From NCBI GenBank assembly GCA_904374805.1, contig CAJFEW010000008.1, forward strand, positions 1 through 64,000: a stretch of 64,000 nt of DNA. The letters run 5' to 3'. Below are positions 34,720 to 43,222 of the stretch, in pieces; the stretch's first letter is position 1; each line of letters begins with the position of its first letter. The notes under the pieces are model-generated. The model did no database searches. It was not told the DNA's origin and saw only the letters and a program-made list of their open reading frames with translations. This DNA comes from an uncultured Neglectibacter sp. GTDB lineage: Bacteria; Bacillota; Clostridia; Oscillospirales; Acutalibacteraceae. Position numbers and translations under genes: made by a program.

Positions 34720-35838
34720 TTACTCCTGGTCCTGGGGCTCTTCTATGGGAGCCGCCGCTTGGCGGAGTTTCTTCCGGCGATACCAGAACTGGTCCGCCAC
34801 CACCAAAATGGCCCCGGCGATCACCACCAAGTAATAGGTAAAAAACCGCCAAACCATCACCGCGGCGTACAGGTCGTCGTTGACAAAATAGTTGCGGAAA
34901 AAGGAGGAGAAGCCAATCTCCTGGGCGCCCGAGGCTCCGGGCATGGGCATAAAAGACACAGACACCTGCAGCAGGCTCTGCACCGCCACAATTTCCCAGT
35001 AGCTCACCGTGTGATACCCAAAAGCCCGGAAAATGAAATAAATGACGCTCATCTGCAGCACAAATTGGGGAATGGATAGGAGCACCCCTGCCACAAGGCT
35101 TTTCTGCTTGCCTTTGAAATCGTCGGTATAGCTGCCGAAATCTCTCTCAAACCGGTCGATGGAATCTAACAGACCGGTGCGTTTGCGCAAAAAGCCGATT
35201 TTCCCCACCAGCCACTTGGCAAAACGGCAAATTTGGTGCAGAATGGGTTTGTGGAAAAGCGAGGCAAAAAACAAGATGGAACATCCGTTGATCACCAATC
35301 CCAAGACAATCAATGGGATAATCCCTGGATTTTGCACCTGCAAGTTGCCATACATCCCCACAAAGGAAACCACCGAAACCAGCACAAACGCGCACTGAAA
35401 GCACATGAATTTGATGATCAAGACGGCAGTAGAGCTGCCCGCAGGAATTTTATTGTCCCGCAGGAGGTACGCGGACTGCATGGGCTGCCCCCCTGTGGAA
35501 CTGGGCGTGATGTACGAGTAGTACAGGCCGATCAGTGCGTTTTTCAAGCCCTCCCGCACACCGATATGGTATCCCTGGCTGCGCAGCAGCAGCCGGAAGA
35601 TCTCTCCCTCAAAGAGAAAGTACACCAGGCTGACCAACACCCCTAACGTTAAAAAGCCCGGGGTCAGATGGGAGATGGTGTGAAATACATTGCCAAATTC
35701 TTGATTGAGCAGGCCGAACAACAGCACTGCCACAATGGTTGCGGCAATATACAGCAAGCTCCATGGGATTTTCCGCTTCTTCTTCGGTTCATGTTCCTTC
35801 TGAGGAATGATGGGTTCTTTTTCTTTCCATTGATTCAT
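34720..35838 (-). CDS. Flippase-like (LPG synthase TM-region, UPF0104) membrane protein
   Basis: 372 residues with about eight membrane spans after a basic, proline-rich cytoplasmic N-terminus. Conserved 'GLYYSYITPSSTGGQPMQSAYLLRD' and 'MPMPGASGAQEIGF' identify the UPF0104/lysylphosphatidylglycerol-synthase TM family (AglD/YbhN-like). It lacks the C-terminal aminoacyl-transferase domain of MprF, so it is probably a lipid-linked substrate flippase rather than an LPG synthase. The start is an ATG with GGAGC upstream. Confidence 0.85.
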   Translation of the reverse strand: MNQWKEKEPIIPQKEHEPKKKRKIPWSLLYIAATIVAVLLFGLLNQEFGNVFHTISHLTPGFLTLGVLVSLVYFLFEGEIFRLLLRSQGYHIGVREGLKNALIGLYYSYITPSSTGGQPMQSAYLLRDNKIPAGSSTAVLIIKFMCFQCAFVLVSVVSFVGMYGNLQVQNPGIIPLIVLGLVINGCSILFFASLFHKPILHQICRFAKWLVGKIGFLRKRTGLLDSIDRFERDFGSYTDDFKGKQKSLVAGVLLSIPQFVLQMSVIYFIFRAFGYHTVSYWEIVAVQSLLQVSVSFMPMPGASGAQEIGFSSFFRNYFVNDDLYAAVMVWRFFTYYLVVIAGAILVVADQFWYRRKKLRQAAAPIEEPQDQE

Positions 35839-35995
35839 AAAAGCTCCGATCCATTTTTCTACTGTAAATTTTCCAGGATATTCCTTACCACACAGTTTTC
35901 AAAAAAGTTTCAACAGGCAACTGGCCATTTAAAAAAAGTAAGTTTATTGTAACACAGAGACCTGCCCCATGCAAATACGGGCCCCTTACTTTTTC

Positions 35996-36778
35996 TTACA
36001 AGTTTCTTTCACCCAGAGAGGATTCATAGATAGCTTTCAGCCCATCTAGCAACAGCGTGTCGCTGTACTCCACCGGGCGGCGGCAGTGCTCCACCACCAG
36101 GCCGGCCAGGCCGCCTGTGGCAATCACCCGGCAGGAATATCCCAACTCCTCCTCCACACGGTCACACAGGCCATCCAGCATAGCAGCTGCTCCTAGCAGG
36201 ACGCCAGACTGCAGGCATTCTGCTGTGTTCCGGCCCACCACACGGCTGGGCGCCTCCAGGCTGACCGAGGAGAGAAGGGCGGCTCGGCTGGTTAACGCAT
36301 CCAAAGAGACGCCCACGCCCGGCACAATGCAGCCCCCCAACATGGCGCCCTCTCGGTCCACCACAACCAGGGTGGTGGCTGTACCCATATCAATGACAAT
36401 ACAAGGCCAAGAATACCGAGCCTTTGCGCCGGCGCAGCCAGCCAGCAGGTCGGGCCCCACCGTCTCCGGGCGGTCCAGGGCCACAGGCAGGAATTCTTTC
36501 ACAGTTTCGTACTGGACGAGCAACGGATGGACCGAGAAAAGCTTTTCCACTGCGTGGGAAATGTATTCTGTCAGCTTGGGGACCACGGAACTGAGCACCG
36601 CTCCCTGGATCTCCTCCCGGCGAACCCCATACAGATGAAGGATCTCTTGCATTTCGATGGCGTATTGATCTTCCATGCGGGAAGTGTCCGATGCCATGCG
36701 GGAAACAAACAGCAGATCCGTCCCACGGAATACACCCAAGGTAATGTTGGTATTGCCCACATCTAACGCTAGTAACAT
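35996..36778 (-). CDS. coaX: Type III pantothenate kinase
   Basis: Phosphorylates pantothenate in the first step of coenzyme A synthesis; the K+-dependent, feedback-resistant type. 260 residues from the ATG after AGGGGGG. N-terminal phosphate loop 'LALDVGNTNITLGVF', followed by 'GPDLLAGCAGAKA' and 'VIDMGTATTLVVVD' of the ASKHA fold. An upstream in-frame extension crosses the promoter (TATAAT visible near 36836) and is not coding. Monocistronic. Confidence 0.95.
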   Translation of the reverse strand: MLLALDVGNTNITLGVFRGTDLLFVSRMASDTSRMEDQYAIEMQEILHLYGVRREEIQGAVLSSVVPKLTEYISHAVEKLFSVHPLLVQYETVKEFLPVALDRPETVGPDLLAGCAGAKARYSWPCIVIDMGTATTLVVVDREGAMLGGCIVPGVGVSLDALTSRAALLSSVSLEAPSRVVGRNTAECLQSGVLLGAAAMLDGLCDRVEEELGYSCRVIATGGLAGLVVEHCRRPVEYSDTLLLDGLKAIYESSLGERNL

Positions 36779-36945
36779 AAAGAAAGCCCCCCTAAACCCA
36801 GTGGATCCGCCCTTTGCGAGGGCGAAATATGTATGTATTATAGCACAAAGGCCCCCAGGGGGAAAAGAAGCGGCACCCTTTCCTATGTTAATTTTTAGAA
36901 ACAAACTACCGCTGCGGCCTGCCTGTGGCAGTCAAGGCTAATGCA

Positions 36946-36974
36946 TTGACTTTTCCTCTCTCCTGTGCTAGTTT
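36946..36974 (+). promoter_or_regulatory. Putative promoter of the feo operon
   Basis: TTGACT (36946-36951), 17-base spacer, TAGTTT (36969-36974), a weak -10. No clear Fur or DtxR/IdeR palindrome is recognised around it. Confidence 0.45.
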
Positions 36975-37036
36975 TATAGAAAACCGACTGAACCTAAGAT
37001 GTACAAGCCTAGATTGCAAGGAAAGGAAGCTTTGCC

Positions 37037-37258
37037 ATGACATTGCAGGAGGGAACGGCGGGTAACCGGTATCGCGTAACCGATCTACACTTACCCGTGC
37101 AGCTGGAACGGCGGCTGGAGGCTTTGGGCCTCCTGGAGGGGAGCACTGTTTGGGTGCTTCGAAAAAAGCGCCGCGGCGCCATGATTATTAAGGTGCGGGG
37201 CACACGCTTCGCCGTGGGGGCTGGCATATCCACCCACATCGGCGTAACATCCGTGTAA
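37037..37258 (+). CDS. feoA: Ferrous iron transport protein FeoA
   Basis: 73-residue SH3-like FeoA. Recognised by 'LERRLEALGLLEGSTVWVLRKKRRGAMIIKVRGTRFAVG' in outline, i.e. the LxxLGLxxG and RGTRFAVG motifs. It is thought to interact with FeoB at the cytoplasmic face. First gene of the operon, 28 bases before feoB. Confidence 0.93.
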   Translation: MTLQEGTAGNRYRVTDLHLPVQLERRLEALGLLEGSTVWVLRKKRRGAMIIKVRGTRFAVGAGISTHIGVTSV

Positions 37259-37286
37259 CGTTGTAAGAGAGGGGAACGGGAATAAA

Positions 37287-39332
37287 ATGGCACATGAACT
37301 ATCCATCGGGTTTGTGGGAAACCCGAACTGCGGCAAGACCACACTGTTTAACGCCTATACAGGAGCCAACCTGAAAGTGGCCAACTGGCCGGGGGTCACG
37401 GTGGAGAAAAAAGAGGGCGTTTTTCAGTTTCACGATCACGAGTACAAGCTGGTGGATTTGCCAGGTACCTACAGCTTGACTTCCTACACCATGGAGGAGC
37501 AGGTGACACGGCAGTATATCCTCAGCGATGACGTGGACGTGATCATCGATGTGGCGGACGCCTCCTCCCTGGAGCGCAACCTGTATTTGACGTTGCAGCT
37601 GATCGAACTGGGGAAACCGGTGATCTTGGCCCTGAACATGATGGACATTGTCCAAAAGCGGGGCATGGAGATCGACCTGCACCGGCTGCCGGAGATGCTG
37701 GGAATTCCGGTTATCCCTGTGTCCGCCAGACGGAAAACCGGCCTGGACATTTTAATGCACGCGGCGGCTCACCACAAAGATCAGAAAACGACAGAGACCA
37801 CCAGCCATCACCACACCGAGCAAACTCGGCACCGCCACGACCACCACGGAGAATATGTGATGGTCTACAGCGACGAGATCGAGGACAAAATCGACATCCT
37901 GATGGAGGAGCTGAAGCGGCGGTACCCCCAGCTGCACAATCTGCGGTGGCACGCTTTAAAGCTGTTGGAAAACGACACGGAGGTCACCCGGGACTACCCT
38001 GTGGACTTGCCGGAGGTGTTGGACCGCAGTTACGAAAAGGACATTATCAACCAAAAGTACGACTTTATCGACGAGGTCATCCAGGAGGTTCTGGTCAACA
38101 AGTCCAAAAAGGAAGCGATTACCGACAAAGCGGATCAACTTCTCACCCACAGAATTTGGGGCCTTCCCATTTTCCTGTGCATTATGGCCCTGGTTTTCTT
38201 TCTCACCTTTACGGTGGGAGATTGGCTCAAAGGGTATTTTCAAGTGGCTTTGGACATGCTCTCCGGAGGCGTGGCTGCCGGCTTGGAGGCACTGCACGTG
38301 GCGCCCTTACTCAACTCCCTGATTGTAGACGGCATCATCGCCGGCGTGGGAGGCATCCTGCTGTTTCTGCCTAACATATTCATCCTCTTTTTGGCTCTGG
38401 CCTTTTTGGAAGACAGCGGCTACATGTCCCGGGTTGCCTATGTGATGGACGGGATTATGGGGCGGCTGGGCCTGTCCGGACGGTCTTTTATCCCTATGAT
38501 TTTGGGATTTGGGTGCACGGTGCCGGCCATTATGGCCTCCCGGGCTTTGGAAAACAAGCGCGACCGCTACAAAACCATGCTGATAACGCCCTTTATGTCC
38601 TGCAGCGCCCGGCTGCCCATCTATGTGCTCTTCTCAGAGCTGTTCTTTCCTGACAATTCCCTCCTGGTGGCTTACTCCATGTACCTGCTGGGCATTGTGG
38701 TGGCCATTGCCTGCGCCTTTGTGCTCCACTTGCTGGATAAAAAACAGCAGCGGGAAAACGCCCTGCTCATTGAGCTGCCGGAGTATAAAGCCCCCAGCGC
38801 CCGGACCATTGCCATTTATGTGTGGGAAAAGGTGAAAGATTATCTCACCAAAGCGGGAACCATCATTTTTGTGGCTTCCATCATCATGTGGGTGCTGCTG
38901 AACTTTGGCCCCACTGGGTATTCCCAGGATATGGGCAACACCTTTGGCTCCATCATTGGCCGGTGGATCGTGCCTTTCTTTGCCCCCATCGGTCTGGGTT
39001 TCTGGCAGATTGTAGTGGCTCTGATCGCCGGCATCTCCGCCAAGGAGGTGGTGGTTTCCTCCACGGCGGTGCTCTTCGGAGTGAGCAGCATCACCTCCGC
39101 CGAGGGCATGGCCTCTTTGATGAGCGCCCTTGCTGCCATTGGTTTCAGCCCACTGAACGCCTACTGTCTGATGACCTTCTCCCTGCTGTATGTGCCCTGC
39201 GCGGCTACCCTGGCCACCATTAAAAAGGAAACCGGCAGCTGGAAATGGGTGGGCCTGACGGCGGTGTTCCAGATTGCAGTGGCGTGGATTGTCACCTTTG
39301 CGGTGTACCACATGGGCCTGCTGTTTGTGTAA
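37287..39332 (+). CDS. feoB: Ferrous iron transporter FeoB with His-rich insertion
   Basis: GTPase-coupled Fe(II) transporter, 681 residues. G motifs: GNPNCGKT (11-18), DLPG (57-60), NMMD (117-120). The membrane part has two Gate domains with the conserved cysteine regions 'LGFGCTVPAIMASRALE' and 'PFMSCSARLPIYVLF'. Between the G domain and the helical GDI region (about residues 161-187) is a short insertion with nine histidines (HH, HHH, HRHDHH), not a constant feature of FeoB and perhaps a metal-binding loop. Followed closely by a small Cys-rich protein gene. Confidence 0.96.
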   Translation: MAHELSIGFVGNPNCGKTTLFNAYTGANLKVANWPGVTVEKKEGVFQFHDHEYKLVDLPGTYSLTSYTMEEQVTRQYILSDDVDVIIDVADASSLERNLYLTLQLIELGKPVILALNMMDIVQKRGMEIDLHRLPEMLGIPVIPVSARRKTGLDILMHAAAHHKDQKTTETTSHHHTEQTRHRHDHHGEYVMVYSDEIEDKIDILMEELKRRYPQLHNLRWHALKLLENDTEVTRDYPVDLPEVLDRSYEKDIINQKYDFIDEVIQEVLVNKSKKEAITDKADQLLTHRIWGLPIFLCIMALVFFLTFTVGDWLKGYFQVALDMLSGGVAAGLEALHVAPLLNSLIVDGIIAGVGGILLFLPNIFILFLALAFLEDSGYMSRVAYVMDGIMGRLGLSGRSFIPMILGFGCTVPAIMASRALENKRDRYKTMLITPFMSCSARLPIYVLFSELFFPDNSLLVAYSMYLLGIVVAIACAFVLHLLDKKQQRENALLIELPEYKAPSARTIAIYVWEKVKDYLTKAGTIIFVASIIMWVLLNFGPTGYSQDMGNTFGSIIGRWIVPFFAPIGLGFWQIVVALIAGISAKEVVVSSTAVLFGVSSITSAEGMASLMSALAAIGFSPLNAYCLMTFSLLYVPCAATLATIKKETGSWKWVGLTAVFQIAVAWIVTFAVYHMGLLFV

Positions 39333-39341
39333 GGAGGCCAT

Positions 39342-39494
39342 ATGGGAACATTCTTTACGGGTCTGCTGCTGGTGCTGCTGGCGGCAGCTGTGTACTTTGC
39401 GGGAAGGTCCATCCACAGGCGCAAGGGCTGCGGCGGCAACTGCGCGGGCTGCAGCGGGTGCCCCCACCGGCCGTCCCACGAGGAGAACCGCTGA
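39342..39494 (+). CDS. FeoB-associated Cys-rich membrane protein
   Basis: 50 residues: an N-terminal single membrane span (FFTGLLLVLLAAAVYFAGRS), a basic RRK turn, then CGGNCAGCSGCPH with four cysteines. It matches the short FeoB-associated Cys-rich proteins that often follow feoB in Clostridia. These may take the place of FeoC, possibly by metal or cluster sensing. AGGAGG lies 4 to 5 bases before its ATG, nine bases after the feoB stop. Too short to be picked up by most gene finders. Confidence 0.88.
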   Translation: MGTFFTGLLLVLLAAAVYFAGRSIHRRKGCGGNCAGCSGCPHRPSHEENR

Positions 39495-39532
39495 ACATGC
39501 GCCTGGGGATAAAAGGAAAAGGAGTTGTTTGT

Positions 39533-40441
39533 ATGGGAAATTTACGGCGGAAGCCAGAGGATTCCAACATCCTTACGGAAAGGTATTTTGAAAAGATTCT
39601 CGTAGAGACCCGCTATCTGGATGCAGTGATTCCGGACACCTCTGTGGAGCTGTTTGGCAAAACGTTTGCCACGCCGGTGATGACGGCCGCCCTTTCTCAC
39701 ATTCCAGGAAAAGACGGGGACGGCATGGTGCAGATGGCCCAGGGTGCTGCAGAGGCAGGCGCCCTCACATGGGTTGGGATGACCACGTTGGAGCAGTACG
39801 GGGAAATTGCCCAAACTGGCGCGCCTCTGGTGCGGATTATCAAGCCCTATAAGAACGAGCGGGAGATCTTTTCCCGCATAGAGCAGGCGGAAGAAGAGGG
39901 CGCCGTTGCCGTGGGGATGGACATCGACCACAGCTTTAACAAACGAGGCCAACCGGATTCCGTGCTGGGCATGCCCATGTCTCCTAAAACTACAAAGGAC
40001 ATTGCCTCTTACTGTAAACGGACCAAACTGCCCTTCTTACTCAAAGGAGTGCTCAGCGCGCAGGACGCCCAGAAATGTCTGGACACCGGCGTGGGCGGCA
40101 TCCTGGTCTCCCACCATCACGGGATCATGGCTTCCGCTGTGCCGGCCTTGCTGGTCCTGCCGGAGATTGTCAAAACGGTGCAGGGGAAAATCCCGATCTT
40201 TGTGGACGGTTCCTTCGAAAACGGCATGGACGTCTTCAAGGCTTTGGCTCTGGGCGCCGACGCCGTGTGCGTGGGCCGTGCGTTGATGCCTCCGATTCAG
40301 CAGCAGGGCGCCGAAGGCTGCCGCCAGACCATCCAGGACATCACCGACGAGCTAGCTGCTGCCATGGCCCGCACCGGCTCCCGAGACATCAAACACATAG
40401 ACCCTTCCCTGCTGTGGATAGACGGGAAGCGTCTGCACTGA
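39533..40441 (+). CDS. FMN-dependent alpha-hydroxy-acid dehydrogenase family protein
   Basis: 302-residue FMN-binding TIM-barrel enzyme of the lactate or glycolate oxidase/dehydrogenase superfamily. 'LPFLLKGVLSAQDAQKCLDTGVGGILVSHHHG' contains the FMN lysine and catalytic His region; 'PIFVDGSFENGMDVFKALALGADAVCVGRA' is the phosphate-binding part. The usual active-site 'SNHGGRQ' is replaced by 'SHHHG', so the substrate may differ. The start is the ATG 8 bases after AAGGAG, 38 bases after the Feo-associated gene. Ends with a terminator. Confidence 0.85.
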   Translation: MGNLRRKPEDSNILTERYFEKILVETRYLDAVIPDTSVELFGKTFATPVMTAALSHIPGKDGDGMVQMAQGAAEAGALTWVGMTTLEQYGEIAQTGAPLVRIIKPYKNEREIFSRIEQAEEEGAVAVGMDIDHSFNKRGQPDSVLGMPMSPKTTKDIASYCKRTKLPFLLKGVLSAQDAQKCLDTGVGGILVSHHHGIMASAVPALLVLPEIVKTVQGKIPIFVDGSFENGMDVFKALALGADAVCVGRALMPPIQQQGAEGCRQTIQDITDELAAAMARTGSRDIKHIDPSLLWIDGKRLH

Positions 40442-40457
40442 TTTTTCCACAAGAAAA

Positions 40458-40485
40458 CCGCCAAGCATTTGCCTGGCGGCTTTTT
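40458..40485 (+). terminator. Terminator after the FMN dehydrogenase gene
   Basis: CCGCCAAGC pairs with GCCTGGCGG (one mismatch) around ATTT, followed by CTTTTT. The minus-strand C-S lyase gene converges from the right. Confidence 0.8.
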
Positions 40486-40496
40486 GCTGCGTTTTT

Positions 40497-41777
40497 TTAC
40501 TGCAGATGCAACAGGCCCTCGTTGACCATCTCCTGGGCTGCCAGAAGCATGCCCAACTGACCGCTGTGGTAGTTGAGACCGCCTTGCATCCAGGCGGCGT
40601 AGGGCTCCCGGAGGGGCGCGTCGGCGGAGAGCTCGATGGAAGAGCCCAAGGTGAAAGCGCCAGCGGCCATAATTACCTGGCTATCGTAGCCGGGCATATC
40701 GCTGGGTTCCGGCACCACAAAGGAGTCCACAGGAGCACCTTTTTGCACACCCTTGCAGAAGGCAATCAGATTTTTGGCATTCTCCAGCAGCATCACCTGG
40801 ATGATGTCGCCGCGCTTCTCCTCCACGGTGGGGGTGACCCCAAAGCCCAACTGGGAGAACAGCGCCGAGGCGAACACAGCGGTTTTCAAGGCCTCCCCGG
40901 CCACGTGAGGGGCGTGGAAAGCCCCCATGAACAGCTCCCGGTTGTTGCCTAGGGTACAGCCAATCTCCCGACCGGTGCCAGGGGTAGTCAGGCGGTAGGA
41001 GCACAGTTCCACCAAATCGTGCCGGCCTGCGATATAGCCGCCGGTGGGAGCAATGCCGCCCCCCGGGTTTTTAATGAGGGACCCGGCGATAATGTCCGCG
41101 CCTACTGCCAGAGGTTCCTCCCGCTCCACAAATTCTCCGTAACAGTTATCCACCATGACAATGGCATCCGGCGCCTTGCGTTTGGCAATCTCTACGATGG
41201 GGGCGATGTCCTCCACCCGCAGGGAAGGCCGCAAACTGTAGCCTCGGGAGCGCTGGATGTAAATCATCTTGTACGCAGGGGTAATGCGCTGCTCCATGGC
41301 CTCCAAATCCGGGGTGCCGTCAGGGCGCAAGGCCAGCTCCTCGTACTGGATGCCAAACTCTTTTAAGGAGCCGGGTTCTTCCCTGCCCTCCATGCCAATG
41401 ACCCCTTGAATGGTATCGTAGGGCGTACCGGTGACACAGAGCATTTTGTCCCCGGGCCGGAGCATGCCGAACAAAGCCACTGTAAGGGTGTGGGTGCCGC
41501 TGACAAAATTATGGCGCACCAAGGCGTCTTCCGCCCCCAAGGCGTAGGCATAGACTTGATCCAGCACATCCCGCCCCCGGTCTCCGTACCCGTAGCCGGT
41601 GCTGCCCACAAAATGGCTTTCACTCACCCCGGCCCGGTTAAAGGCGGCCAGCATTTTCTGCTGATTGTATCGCTGGATGGCCTCAATCTCCTGAAAATAG
41701 GGCTGGGCCGCTTCCTCTGCGCGCCGGGCCACCTCCTTCAGCTTGGAATCTATGGAAAAAAAGGGGTAAACTTCCAT
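40497..41777 (-). CDS. Methionine gamma-lyase family PLP enzyme (aluminium-resistance protein family)
   Basis: 426-residue fold-type I PLP enzyme of the 'aluminium resistance protein' group, close to cystathionine/methionine gamma-lyases. PLP lysine in 'AGSLIKNPGGGIAPTGGYIAG', cofactor Asp in 'VMVDNCYGEF', and the family motif 'STGYGYGDRGRD'. Physiological substrate uncertain. The start is the ATG 8 bases after AGGAGA. An in-frame upstream codon would overlap the preceding gene's stop. It follows the GNAT gene by 13 bases and likely shares its transcript. Confidence 0.9.
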   Translation of the reverse strand: MEVYPFFSIDSKLKEVARRAEEAAQPYFQEIEAIQRYNQQKMLAAFNRAGVSESHFVGSTGYGYGDRGRDVLDQVYAYALGAEDALVRHNFVSGTHTLTVALFGMLRPGDKMLCVTGTPYDTIQGVIGMEGREEPGSLKEFGIQYEELALRPDGTPDLEAMEQRITPAYKMIYIQRSRGYSLRPSLRVEDIAPIVEIAKRKAPDAIVMVDNCYGEFVEREEPLAVGADIIAGSLIKNPGGGIAPTGGYIAGRHDLVELCSYRLTTPGTGREIGCTLGNNRELFMGAFHAPHVAGEALKTAVFASALFSQLGFGVTPTVEEKRGDIIQVMLLENAKNLIAFCKGVQKGAPVDSFVVPEPSDMPGYDSQVIMAAGAFTLGSSIELSADAPLREPYAAWMQGGLNYHSGQLGMLLAAQEMVNEGLLHLQ

Positions 41778-41790
41778 TTCGCAACTCTCC

Positions 41791-42522
41791 TTACAGCTTG
41801 GCATACACCCAAGTATCGATTTTTACATACCCGAGTTTTTTATAAAATTCCCTGTGCTTGTTCTTTTCCCGGAACACATACAGGTTTTTTCCGGGAAAAT
41901 AGGACTCCATTTCCCGCACTAAGCCGCTGCCCAATCCCTGGCGGCGGCAGTCTTCCTCTACGGCCAAAGCGGATAGAATGGCTCCTGTCTTCGAAATAGA
42001 AGAAACCACCGCACAGGCGGCCACCCCTTCCACACCCTCCACCGTGAGGGCCAGGGCTTCCCCGTGACGAAGCTTGTGGGAGAGGTCCAGATAAAAAGGC
42101 TCAAACTCGTCCACCATGCCGGTCTTTTCCAAAAGCGCGTAGATATCTCGAATACTGATGGGCATGGGCGGCGGCGGCGTGTCGGAACCGGGCAGCAGAA
42201 AGTGTTTGAGCACATCCCCCGTCTGGGAGGCAGGAAGGCCCAACTCTTCCGCATTGCGCACGGCGCACAAAATCCCCTGGGCGCCTACCGCCCGCAGAAA
42301 CAGGCGCACCGGCCCTCCATCCAGCACCGTACCAGAGAGCAGCATAACCCCATCTACTAAGCAAAACACCACATCCGCCTCTGTATCCAGCCAAAAGCTG
42401 GCGAAGCTCTTGTCAAAACCATAGGCCCGCGCAAGGGAAGAAATTTTGCAGCCAAAGGGTGTTTTTTCGCAAAGTGCCAACAGCCTTTGACGCTCTGCTT
42501 CCCTTTCCACCAAACGGATCAT
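41791..42522 (-). CDS. GNAT-family acetyltransferase
   Basis: 243 residues. The C-terminal half is a GNAT domain: 'LSALAVEEDCRRQGLGSGLVREMESYF' holds the acetyl-CoA loop (Q/RxxGxG), and it ends with 'REFYKKLGYVKIDTWVYAKL'. The N-terminal ~100 residues (FGCKISSLARAYGFDKSFASFWLD...) form an extra domain of unknown role. The start is the ATG after AGAGGGGG. Substrate unknown. It lies just before the C-S lyase gene. Confidence 0.82.
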   Translation of the reverse strand: MIRLVEREAERQRLLALCEKTPFGCKISSLARAYGFDKSFASFWLDTEADVVFCLVDGVMLLSGTVLDGGPVRLFLRAVGAQGILCAVRNAEELGLPASQTGDVLKHFLLPGSDTPPPPMPISIRDIYALLEKTGMVDEFEPFYLDLSHKLRHGEALALTVEGVEGVAACAVVSSISKTGAILSALAVEEDCRRQGLGSGLVREMESYFPGKNLYVFREKNKHREFYKKLGYVKIDTWVYAKL

Positions 42523-42541
42523 CCATTTCCCCCTCTCATAG

Positions 42542-42569
42542 AAAAAACGCCCCGCACATGCGCGGGGCG
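42542..42569 (-). terminator. Terminator of secG
   Basis: Perfect 8-bp GC-rich stem CGCCCCGC/GCGGGGCG with a six-base loop, followed on the minus strand by six T residues. Confidence 0.85.
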
Positions 42570-42596
42570 CCAGCCCATGTACATTTTTCTCAAGCC

Positions 42597-42845
42597 TTAC
42601 ACAACAAAGTACATCAGAATGTTCGTCACAATAACAAGCACGAAAAAGCCGATAGCAATCACCTTGGTCCAACGGGACAGGAACGCATCCACAGAACGAG
42701 CCTTATTTTTGGAAAGGAACGTATCTGCGCCGCCGGTGACAACACCCAGATTTTTCTGGCTGCCTTCCTGCAACAGAACCACAATAATGATGGCAATGGC
42801 AAACAACAGCAAAACGATGCCGCAAATAATGGCTAATGGACTCAT
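42597..42845 (-). CDS. secG: Preprotein translocase subunit SecG
   Basis: 82-residue two-span membrane protein of the SecYEG channel. The first span is followed by 'VVLLQEGSQKNLGVVTGGADTFLSKNKARSVDAFLSRWTK' in outline, with the conserved QxG and the polar linker, then the second span. The ATG is preceded by AGGAGG at a rather long distance (12 bases). Single gene with clear promoter and terminator. Confidence 0.93.
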   Translation of the reverse strand: MSPLAIICGIVLLLFAIAIIIVVLLQEGSQKNLGVVTGGADTFLSKNKARSVDAFLSRWTKVIAIGFFVLVIVTNILMYFVV

Positions 42846-42903
42846 GTTTGACCGATTCCTCCTAACAGCTCTAGGGCCGAAATATCCAAAATGAACGGAT
42901 ATA

Positions 42904-42932
42904 ATAATACCATACCCAGGGAAATTTTGCAA
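42904..42932 (-). promoter_or_regulatory. Promoter of secG
   Basis: Minus-strand TTGCAA (42927-42932), 17-base spacer, TATTAT (42904-42909). Confidence 0.65.
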
Positions 42933-43222
42933 GCCATCCTTCTAAAAAAACAGGATTTTTTTACAATGTCCTGCATAAGACGGCCAAAACGGGGCCACAC
43001 TACGAACAAGCGATCCGGTACTGCGTTTGCGACCCGGAGGAAACGGATATGGTCCCAGTGGACCGGAGCCTCATGGCTTCGAGGAATATCCATCCAAACG
43101 GGGCTCCGGCTCGCTCGCCCTTTGGCAGTGCATCCCACTGTCCAAAGGGCCAGTTTTTTGCAGGGAAAAGCCAGCGATAACAAACCGCCGGAGTAAAGGA
43201 TCCCCTACAGGTTCCGTATCCC
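42933..43222. other. Intergenic region, possible gene remnant
   Basis: About 290 bases without a supported gene. Several overlapping short frames exist on both strands. One plus-strand frame from about 42964 to 43180 reads like protein (HYEQAIRYCVCDPEETDM...) but has no start codon with a ribosome site and no matching neighbour. It may be the eroded end of a former gene. No terminator, repeat or RNA gene is clear. Confidence 0.3.
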
